This document shows, in pieces, positions 55,736 to 64,000 of a DNA stretch of 64,000 nt. The position numbers and the translations under genes were made by a program. Source of the DNA: Heterobasidion occidentale. Lineage: Eukaryota > Basidiomycota > Agaricomycetes > Russulales > Bondarzewiaceae. Under the pieces are notes generated by a model, which saw nothing but the letters and a program-made list of their open reading frames with translations, did not search any database and was not told where the DNA came from. Position 1 is the stretch's first letter. Each line of letters opens with the position of its first letter. The stretch is from contig JBCAQO010000014.1 in the NCBI GenBank assembly GCA_039111635.1, forward strand, positions 2,790,001-2,854,000, written 5' to 3'.

Positions 55736-56867
55736 ATGGCACCCGCCTCCGTCAGCCTCGTCCTCCAGGCCGTGGGCGCACTCACCCTCGCCTGTTTCCT
55801 CCTCTCTTTCTCCTCTGTTCTTCTTCGCACGTTTGTCTTGCCTGGAAGGCCTGTCCGTCTGTTTTCCCTCGTTGTTCTTCATCAACTCACACACTCTCTC
55901 TCAGTTGAAAAGGTTTGGGGCAAAGCAAGGCGCTTGGGCTGGTGGGTCCTCTTTTCATCGGTCGCCGTCCTCCTCTCACATTCAAGCAGTGGTAACGGGT
56001 GCTTCCGATGGAATTGGTCGCGAATTCGCTCTCCAACTCGCACACGAGCGGGCTTCAATGTCTTCCTCGCTGCTCGCAATCCCGACAAACTAGCTGCCGT
56101 GGCCTCGGAAATCCGTATGTCGATGTTGCCTCATCCCATACTCTCTTGACAACTCTGCCCTTAGCGGACGTTCAGACTCGCACTTTTGCGATCGACTTTG
56201 CGCACGCTGATGACGCTGTCTACCAAAGTCTCCACGACGCACTCGCGGAACTCGATATCGGTGTTCTGGGTGCGTTCCGTTTTCCCACTTGATGCTACGC
56301 GCTCATTCCCTCCCAGTGAATAACGTTGGAAAGTCCCATGAGATGCCATCCGACTTCATCGATACCCCTGCCGAAGAGATTCGTGACATCCTCGCCATCA
56401 ACGTCTCCGCCACGTTGCGCGTTACCTCGCTCGTCACGCCAGGAATGGTCTCTCGCCACCGTGGATTGATCCTCAACATCGGGTCTTTCGGTGGTGCCGC
56501 CCCCGCCCCCATGCTCGCCACCTATGGCGCGTCCAAGGCGTTCTTGGCGACGTTCTCCGACGCCCTCGCGGCCGAGCTCGGGCCCAAAGGCGTCACCGTG
56601 GTGCATTCTAACACCTATTTCGTCGTGTCATCCATGTCCAAAATTCGTCGCCCTTCGCTGCTCATCCCGCTTCCTAACGCCTACGTTCGCGCCGTCCTGC
56701 GCGGGGTCGCGCCCGGCACTCAGATTCCCTACTGGTCGCATGCTCTCCTCGGGTTTGTTATGCGGCTAGCCCCCGCGCAAGTCGTGCTGCAGTACACCCA
56801 TGCGTTGCATAAAGACATTCGTAAACGTGCTCTGAGGAAGAAGGAGAGGGAGGCCAAAAAGGCTTGA
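55736..56867 (+). CDS. Very-long-chain 3-oxoacyl-CoA reductase (Ifa38/KAR type SDR)
   Basis: ATG 55736 begins MAPASVSLVLQAVGALTLAC, an N-terminal membrane segment. The Rossmann motif VVTGASDGIGREFALQLA is followed by FNVFLAARNPDKLAAV, VNNVGKSHEMPSDFIDTPAE, NIGSFGG (catalytic Ser), ATYGASKAF (Tyr/Lys) and VSSMSKIRRPSLLIPLP. The lysine-rich tail KKEREAKKA suggests ER retention. It reduces 3-ketoacyl-CoA in the microsomal fatty-acid elongation cycle. Between AHER and GFNVF one G appears to be missing (about 56050), which breaks the frame in a gene expected to be essential or nearly so. I read this as a probable assembly error. It is divergent from the XPF gene (185 bp apart), so the two probably share a promoter region. 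Confidence 0.88.
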
Positions 56868-57611
56868 GTACTCTAAGCGGTCATGGCTCGAAAGAGTTAC
56901 AATAGACGGGTCAAACATTGATGAGACGAATTAGGATCTACTCGGGGTTTATTCATTTCTGTTGATTTGACTCCGTCGAGAGCACGGTGCCGATTTTCAA
57001 TATTCGAAGCGTAGTGATCGTCTTCGGTGGATGTTCGCTTGCATTTGAGCTGTCACTCGCTCGCCTATTCGCATAGATTCGCGTTTGGCCTTCTAAGTCA
57101 AAACGGCCTTTCACAGTAATGGGCCTCGTCCATAATGAGGTGTTCTATTAATGTAATTGACGGGATCATAGACCTTGGTGCGGTACAGTTTGCACCTACT
57201 ACTGTTCAGCGATACATATTTCTTGCAAGAACAAGGAGTCAGGTACACACTGCCTTCGCCTTGATCGCGCTTGAAGTGAGTCGATGACGGCGTTCAGCAT
57301 GCCAGATTCTTAATAGCCGCGAGATCAGGTGAGATCTACTTGTACTCTCCGAAGCGCCTCCCCAGCCCATCAATTCCATTAACGAACACGGGATCAAATA
57401 TTGATGGCAGTGGCGGTGATGTTCGAGATAATAATGAGCTCAAACACGCACGAGGGAGTATAAGGGCAGAAACAGCGTTCATCCAGGGTCGAGCTTTCTC
57501 TCGTCCACACTCGCTTTACTCTGGCTGACTGGGTCGCCATAATCTTTCCTTTTCCTTGTTTCTTATTTATCACGACACACATTCAACTTCTGCAACCATT
57601 CTATTTCCACC
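56868..57611. other. Intergenic between KAR and the single-exon gene
   Basis: Moderately AT-rich spacer with no repeat or RNA gene seen. The pyrimidine-rich leader (TTTCCTTTTCCTTGTTTC) close to 57612 fits a fungal 5' UTR. Confidence 0.45.
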
Positions 57612-59024
57612 ATGTCCACGACCTCTTATACTATAGCGGACAGCAGCGACCTGTACTACCACCTCACTCCATCTCAACGCCTCAGGCTCATCAAATCGAC
57701 GCGCAAGCTGGGCAAAATTCTCGGGACGACCCCGCTGCTCCATCTGACACCGCCTGTACGCTCTCCACTCAGAAAGAGCAAATACCAGAACGAAGGCGTC
57801 ATAGAGGAGTACGAGAATGTTTCGATGCCGGCGTCCACGACTCAAATCGGTGCGTTTTGGGGCGATGACCCGAGCGCTCGAGACGAGATGCGATCGGATC
57901 AGGTTACGAAGTCAGTTCCAGATGCGAGACAGCAGGGGCCCTTCCCCTCGTCCACGCAGTCGCACGTCACCGAACGCCCACAATCACCCACCGTGCTTGC
58001 GCTCCGCAAGTCCTCTCGCAGAGAATCTACGACAGACGGGTCACTCCGATCTACACATGATGACTCCGAACTTACTCGATCCAATCCTCGGTCGCCTACT
58101 ACTCCTGGCCGATGGTCCAGACGGACTTCCTCACTCTCCTTCATCTCAACCTCCACGTTGACGTCCCCGCTGGGATTGCGCTTCCCGTCCATGTATCAGA
58201 TGTTCTCTGGAGTCTCCGACAGAGCGGCAGAGAGGACGGAGCAGAAGAAAAAGGCGAAGGAAGCGAAGACGCGGAGACGGAAGATGGAGAAGCTTACCAG
58301 ACATCTGGGCGAGAACGTGCCGCCCGAGCTTGTTTTCCATACAGATACACACCACATGCAGTCCTCCAAACGGATCTTGAGGCGCAGCCGTTCGCTATCC
58401 AGCATGCAAATTTCGCGGTCTGGACACGAAGATGTGAGGCCACAAAACCCGCTCGAGCGCCCTCTACCACCAATACCGCGACCATCAGCAGACATGGCGC
58501 GGGCCTACCTTCCACCACAACACGTTATTCTCCCCCCTCAGAGCCGGTCATCAGATGGGCCGCAGCTTCCTACCCCACATTCCTTAGAAACCTTGGGTAC
58601 GTATATACCCGCGCACGTCAAAGACGTTCCGATAGCAAATATACCAGCATCAACAACTGCTCTGGGTGCAAGAATTGCATCACGTCCAACGCACCTACGC
58701 CCGCGTCGCGCAGCTCCTCTTCCACGATTCACATCCCTCTTCTATTCACAAGCGCGATTGGAGGCTGACTACGACGCCTGGGCTGCGGAAGAGGAAGGTC
58801 GTTTGCGGTGCCAAGGCATTGCCAATGCCAACATAGAGAGCGAGACGGAGATTGCGCCGCGGTCGGAGTCACGGCTGGCAACCCTCCTGGGAAGAGCAGG
58901 CGAGAGGGAGCGGTGGGAGCCCCCAGAGCTAGCGCATAGAAGAGAACGGAGACAAGGATGGAGTGGGGAGTGGAATGCACCGAGCGTCCAGGACGTGATA
59001 GTCAAGCTGCGCGGACTGAAGTGA
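57612..59024 (+). CDS. Hypothetical 470 aa protein, single exon
   Basis: A continuous frame from MSTTSYTIADSSDLYYHLTP to VQDVIVKLRGLK. An N-terminal helical stretch (SQRLRLIKSTRKLGKILGTT) precedes a long disordered Ser/Arg-rich region. A basic helix (AERTEQKKKAKEAKTRRRKM) leads straight into EKLTRHLGENVPPELVFH, the only part that looks like a conserved domain core. Proline-rich segments (ERPLPPIPRPSADM) could bind SH3 domains. The C-terminus is acidic, then basic. I recognise no named family. The intact long single exon and balanced composition support a real gene. Confidence 0.75.
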   Translation: MSTTSYTIADSSDLYYHLTPSQRLRLIKSTRKLGKILGTTPLLHLTPPVRSPLRKSKYQNEGVIEEYENVSMPASTTQIGAFWGDDPSARDEMRSDQVTKSVPDARQQGPFPSSTQSHVTERPQSPTVLALRKSSRRESTTDGSLRSTHDDSELTRSNPRSPTTPGRWSRRTSSLSFISTSTLTSPLGLRFPSMYQMFSGVSDRAAERTEQKKKAKEAKTRRRKMEKLTRHLGENVPPELVFHTDTHHMQSSKRILRRSRSLSSMQISRSGHEDVRPQNPLERPLPPIPRPSADMARAYLPPQHVILPPQSRSSDGPQLPTPHSLETLGTYIPAHVKDVPIANIPASTTALGARIASRPTHLRPRRAAPLPRFTSLFYSQARLEADYDAWAAEEEGRLRCQGIANANIESETEIAPRSESRLATLLGRAGERERWEPPELAHRRERRQGWSGEWNAPSVQDVIVKLRGLK

Positions 59025-59396
59025 CGCAGGGTGGACTTGAGATGAGAGACGTCTGCTAGGCATGCGATAGTGTTTAGGACTTCAGTTTTCGATGGACTTG
59101 CAAACGGACAGCACATACCATCGACCTCTCCGTTTCTTCTGCGTCGTAAAAACGTTGTAGGCACTCGCTCTGTAATCTTCTGTTGGGATCGCTATGGAGC
59201 TGGATGAGATGCAACGAGATTTGCCGCTTGGCTGACCACCGGCAGGCTCGGCACCTGGTCCTATTCTGTGCAAGGCCGACGAACAGATTCAGGGACCACC
59301 GTCCCTTTCCCATGACAACATCATCCCATAAATCTAAGCTACATACACGTAATCCCGGCCACCGATCTCGAAATAGGACATCCGCCAGCATCCAAA
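59025..59396. other. Spacer before the right copy of the segmental duplication
   Basis: No gene recognised. The duplicated block begins at about 59397. Confidence 0.4.
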
Positions 59397-62195
59397 AGCC
59401 ATGCAGAACCATCGAGGGGGGTGAAAGAATGGGATTGAATCATCGACATTAAATGAAAGTCTGCTATCGTACCATCCGACCTCCAAATTCAGGGGCCTGT
59501 ATATCCACGTGATCGTTGTCTTCCGTCATCAGCGACCAGCTCTGGTTTTCGTCATGTGAAGGGTCCAGTTGGGTTCTGTGCGAGTGTTCAGGGAACGATA
59601 AGATAAACTCTCGCTTCTGAACAGGACATACCGGCTTTGACGAGCCCGTGTGAGGGTCGCCCGAACTTGCCATCTCAATTGTCTCCTGAGTGATGTAAAA
59701 CTCGTGCAAGGTAGTATGATGACGTTCGTCAAACGTCGTCGTCTTGTGCTTGCTAGCGCCGGGTCCAAGGGGGCCACGTCCGTTTAGCCTGTGCAGAATT
59801 CATGTTGAAGTCAAAGAAGCCGATGCGACTATCACCCGTTTGACGTACGAGGCAAAGAGCGAATTTGAATAGACTGGGATGTTCAGATCAGCCAGTATCT
59901 CACGGAGTCCGTGAAAGCAATGCACATACGCTTGGGGTAAAATGCAGACAACGCGATGTATAGTTCTGCAAAGCAAATAAACAACTTTGAACGCGATTTG
60001 AAATCATTTAACGCAGCTTACCGCTATTCGGGAGTGCGATACACTTCCCTCCCGATCTCAGTGGACAAATTCAAGACTTGTAACATGAAATTACTCACAG
60101 CGATAAGCATCACTGTTGCGACCACACTGACGCAGAGTTGTTTTTTTCAATGTCTAACGTGGTTAAGGAGACAGGGCCAACACACCTCGTGAGCAGGCCG
60201 GTTTCTGATTGGCTCAACGTCAGCAGGGCGATGGTAGTCGAGTGGTAGATCGGGCTCACCTATGGTCCACGCGATGAGCCTCACAATGAGCTGGTCGGTT
60301 CTGAGGGAGGTGAGATGTGTATGCGAATGTGGAACGTGGTGACGCACTGCTTGAACCCTGTCCGATGGGTGTAGAGGAAAAAAGAGAGCGCAGCGGTGTT
60401 GACGGTGTCGATGAAGACATCGAGTCCGATCGTTGCTATTGCTATCCACTTCCAGTGAGCAGTGAATTCTATTGGCCCAAACTTTTGTAAAGCGGTCGTG
60501 ATGCCGATTGAGCCCAAGATCTCAAGAACGGAGCCGCCCCATGATATGATGCTAATGTAGTGCCACCGCGAGAGTACCCAGATTCTGTAGGCGTAATACG
60601 CCTTTTGGAAGGATGAGATCGGACGAGTGGACAAGCCAAAAGACTCACCTGGACAAGGGCGCTGATGATGCCGTGGAAGACAATCGAGAGACTGAGGCTC
60701 CAGTCTCTTTTGGTCAGGATAGACAAGTCGCCGTAGTTGAGCACCGTCACACGATACAGGTATATCCAGAAACACAACGTATGGGCCGTCTCGAACAGCC
60801 TGTCAGAATGACGAGTGAGTAACCTCGACGAGCGACAAGGGAAAGATACTGACACGACGAGCATGACCTTCAATGGACGAGGTCGTCAGGATAGTGGGGA
60901 AAACAACATAGGAAGAAAGGGTTTCTTACCAACCCGCGGGTCCGAGCTGGATCCTTGAAGTTGCTTTTGTAATAGATATAGATCTGGCAGCAGGTCACCG
61001 CATAGAGGAAGGTCGATATGAGCGTCGACACTACGAGCCCGCTGAGCGAGGAATTAGGCATGAGAGGGGAGGGAGGATCTTGGTTCGCGCCCCCGCGACG
61101 GGGGTGGTCTTATATATGAACGCACACACTCTGCTTGTCAGAAAAATCGATCACCCTTATTATTTCCGGTTATAACTTCTTTAGCTCTGCTCACCTTCCA
61201 TGTTCGGGGAAATGCGGTTCAATCGAGGCAACAGGCACATGTATTCTGCACGGCGCCACCAAGAAGAATTGTGGCCGAATTGCTTCCTTACGAGTTTTCC
61301 AAGTGTTTTCCCCCATAAGTCAGGCTAGTTCAGGTCCTGTATTTTGCATGACCACAAGGGCGAGGCTGGGCGAGACGGGCGGACACACGGCCCAAGAAGC
61401 CTAGCGCCACCGCATTTGGAAATCACGCACACAGATCAGGAAACCTCAATTACGCACCGGATCTCGACCCGTCACGTGACTATGCCCGTCCCTTCTCCCG
61501 CCCACCGCGGCGGCTGGCCGTGCACGGAGATTCGGAGACACGACTGCGAGCATTCGCAGTGCCATCCAAGTCCTCCTTCGCCGAGCAGACAATCAACGTT
61601 CATCCGCGACGAGTCTCGAAGCAACTCGTCGTCGTCGTCGTCGTTCCTCCTGCGATGACCGTTAGCCACAGTGCAACAGATACTAACACACACGGCCCAC
61701 TCAGCGTCAGGATTGTCAACGCGCAAGTCCACGCTGCAGTCTCGGTGGGGAAGGGTCGTGAGCCTCGAGGCGCTCACGTTCCCTGGATGGTTATGTACGT
61801 GCCAGCTCTGTGCTTGTGACATCTATTGACCTTCCATAGTAACTTGATCAGACTTTTATAAGGCTCTCCATCGCGCCCAACGTAAAGCATCGCCTTTGGA
61901 AGCCGAAAATTTACTTCGGATTCCTATATCAAGGTAGCGCTACCTCTATCTTGAGCGACCTGCGTTATTTTTTCTCTGCATGATATATCAGCTATACTAG
62001 CGGTGCGGCAACTGATAGATAGATGCATAGGCTGTCCTCGGTTCTCATGCTCATTCCAAAAGGACCTTCCCGTTCTCACTCGGTCAGTGATATGATGCGA
62101 AAAGAAATGAAACTCTTGACGGCGAGCGTTCGCCTCCCAAAGCGCCAGTGGGCGCAGTCGATGGCATCCCAGGCCGAAGAGCCGGACCGCAGTCT
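59397..62195. repeat. Segmental duplication, right copy (DUF6534 block)
   Basis: Counterpart of 43641-46530, same orientation, lacking the 226 bp MITE and with many small differences. It ends about 100 bp before the start of the O-fucosyltransferase-like gene. Confidence 0.88.
59464..61061 (-). CDS. DUF6534 seven-helix membrane protein, copy 2
   Basis: ATG 61061 (MPNSSLSGLVVSTLISTFLY). It has the same exon order as copy 1: RLFETAHTLCFWIYLYRVTV, YYAYRIWVLSRWHYISIISW, WIAIATIGLDVFIDTVNTAA, TDQLIVRLIAWTI, then the tail LNGRGPLGPGASKHKTTTFD, TLHEFYITQETIEMASSGDP, ending FGGRMVR at 59464. The tail is in frame here, unlike copy 1. One exon (SVVATVMLIA) has a changed splice acceptor and an A7 run near 60145. 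A one-base length difference in that run decides whether the frame is kept. The function is unknown; the family is abundant in mushrooms. Confidence 0.75.
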
Positions 62196-62291
62196 CCCAC
62201 TTGACAGTTTCCCATTTAAACGTTTCTTTGTGCCCACCTCGAACATCGTTCGCTCGTTTCCTCCGACAAGGGTCCTCAGCACGGCCGTTAG

Positions 62292-64000
62292 ATGCTGAAG
62301 GCAATCGGTCGCCTATGGTGGTCTCGCTCTGAGAGCATTCCTTATCCTGTTTCAACTCTTCCCCCTTCGACTTCTAAACGTCATCCTTTCTCCACCTATG
62401 TCCCGCGCCGACTGATTCGTTTGCTCACTGCCATCATTTTCGCCTGTGTCCTTTCATTCTTTCTCGTACGCTCCTACATCTGGCGAGAGTCGGCCTATGT
62501 CGTATTGCTCTCACCAGATCGAGACGAGACCCTTCCGCCAAACTATCACGACTGGTATGAAAAAGAGAAATCGTTGCCGCAGCACGACATCTCCTTGCCG
62601 TATCCGCAGGGGAGAGAGGGGCATTATCTATGGATTGCCAACCACGCCACAGGTGCGCCCATCCTCTCTCAGCCTAAACATGGTCACAGTCCTTATATGT
62701 GAGCTCAGGCGTCGGCTGGGGAAATATCATGCAGGAGGCCCTGCTGAACGCGCATTTAGCTTATCTTTCACGAAGGATGTGAGTTTTTTAACTCACTTGC
62801 TGCGGTCCGCAGTGCGAGCCACCCTCAATTTTCACGGCTTGGCCCGATCTTGTACTAAACGGAACCAAATTTACTGGCGGCTGCGCGCTCTAGATATGTT
62901 TTCGACAGCTACACGTGGAGCACTGATACACAGTATTCGGATTACAACGGCCATCTAATCCCCTCTCGCATCCCACTCACGGCGCTTGTCTCCGGTGAGT
63001 TTTCCATGTCGCCCATTTTCTGCTTTCCATCTCGGTGCCGCACGGCAAACCCGGTTCGAGAAATTTCCTAGTGTGCGGAATTTGTAGAGACCGGGTTACA
63101 TTTCTCGACGCATCTGCTTCGATACCAGGAGTGGTGTTAGAAAGGCGATAACTTCCCTATCGGGGTCACGAAGCCTAAAGAATTGACGCCGTCTGATGTC
63201 GGTCCAACGTGGGGTGCAGCCCACAGGCGCTCTTTTCAAACGCTCTCATCATGACGAACCTTGTTCAGCGCTGATTGAGTTTGTTGCAGGGCCTATGGCC
63301 GGTGCGGCCTTCGTGGAGCCTGAGACCCACCCTCCTGCAGTGATTCCTGAATTCTTCCACAAGGTCTGCCAGATAAAGACGGTCATCGACCCATCAGACA
63401 TGAGGATAAAATATTTTGACGCATCGGCCATGACAACGATTAACGCATGGATCGACAAACTCGCACGGGTAGAGGACCGGTGTGTCGAGATCATGCCCAA
63501 GACAAATTCTATCTTTGAATTCTGGTAAATGACTCATTGATGCATGATCGGCTGTTATCTGACTTTATTATTATGGCACACAGGATCTTCGGCAGCTCAG
63601 CACGGATGCTCGACATCTGGCCCTCCTTTTCCAAGTCTCCCATTCTGACCCAGTTCGCATGGTCGCCGCTAGTAACGTCCGCCGTCGAAGCGAATCGTGC
63701 GGTCATACACCCATCTATTATTGACACAAGTAATAGTACGCAGGATCTTCGTGCACCCCTCCCTGGGCTCCTAGCGCTTCATATACGAAGAGGGGATTTT
63801 GACGAGCACTGCAAACACTTCGCGAAGTGGTCATCGCGCTACAACGCGTTCAACGAGATACCATCGCTGCCTGACAAATTCGAACCCCGGAAGGCGGCGG
63901 CGCAGGGGAAAACACTCCGGAGAACTTCGAGATCTACACTAGACACTGCTTTCCCACTATCGAACAAATTGTGGGGCGTGTTGCAGATGTGCTGAAGACG
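62292..64000 (+). CDS. O-fucosyltransferase-like glycosyltransferase, type II membrane protein (3' end outside window)
   Basis: ATG 62292 (MLKAIGRLWWSRSESIPYPV) with a basic cytoplasmic tail and one membrane segment (LIRLLTAIIFACVLSFFLV) gives a Golgi type II topology. The lumenal part reads NHATGVGWGNIMQEALLNAH, YVFDSYTWSTDTQYSDYNGH, IPSRIPLTALVSG, then after a ~270 bp intron GPMAGAAFVEPETHPPAV, IFGSSARMLDIWPSF and the donor-site motif LLALHIRRGDFDEHC, followed by NAFNEIPSLPDKFE. This follows the GDP-fucose O-fucosyltransferase-like family of Agaricomycetes. The frame changes at a C4 run near 63886 (KFEP then PEGGGAG); one more C would restore it to NTPENFEIYTRHCFPTIEQI. The gene continues past the right edge. 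Confidence 0.7.

Overview
The window reads as nuclear DNA of a basidiomycete fungus, most likely an Agaricomycete. Genes are split by many 50-70 bp GT-AG introns. Several families are typical of mushrooms: DUF6534 seven-helix membrane proteins, HNH_2-type nuclease-like proteins, and a YIL108W-type metallopeptidase with a jacalin tail. The repeats include a chromodomain-bearing Ty3/Gypsy element and foldback elements. A species cannot be named from the sequence alone.

Layout. At 0-10 kb are a Spa2-like polarisome gene (minus, running off the left edge), a small unknown gene, a complete metallopeptidase/jacalin gene, a degraded Spa2 fragment and a broken HNH-like gene. At 10-19 kb are a lipase/steryl ester hydrolase, a foldback element, a truncated Dal5-type MFS transporter and two more HNH-family genes. 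One of these has lost its catalytic histidines and the other keeps H-N-H. At 20-28.6 kb three plus-strand genes, a nitrilase, a serine carboxypeptidase and an L-amino-acid-oxidase-like flavoprotein (LAO), could each release or mobilise nitrogen. The last lacks its 3' end, and transposon DNA follows it.

At 28.8-42.1 kb is a nested transposon block. A foldback MITE and an old, inverted LTR remnant were invaded by an unrelated solo LTR (TSD CAATG) and then by a 10.9 kb chromovirus at 30429-41292 (TSD GCTGT, near-identical LTRs). The chromovirus shows a self-priming signature. It also has an extra ORF downstream of pol, and about 18 copies of a short motif scattered over 1.7 kb of 3' non-coding DNA.

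At 43.6-62.2 kb a 2.8-2.9 kb block carrying a DUF6534 gene occurs twice (43641-46530 and 59397-62195). Between the copies lies a second, partly decayed round of the LAO / carboxypeptidase / XPF-3'-end unit. An intact-looking LAO paralogue follows, then the ERCC4/XPF nuclease gene, a 3-ketoacyl-CoA reductase and an unknown single-exon gene. The window ends inside an O-fucosyltransferase-like gene.

Single-base frame breaks recur in unrelated and normally conserved genes, mostly at homopolymer or GC-rich runs. Many of them may be assembly indels rather than true pseudogenisation, so 'pseudogene' calls that rest on one indel only are marked as such. Exon boundaries were worked out by eye.
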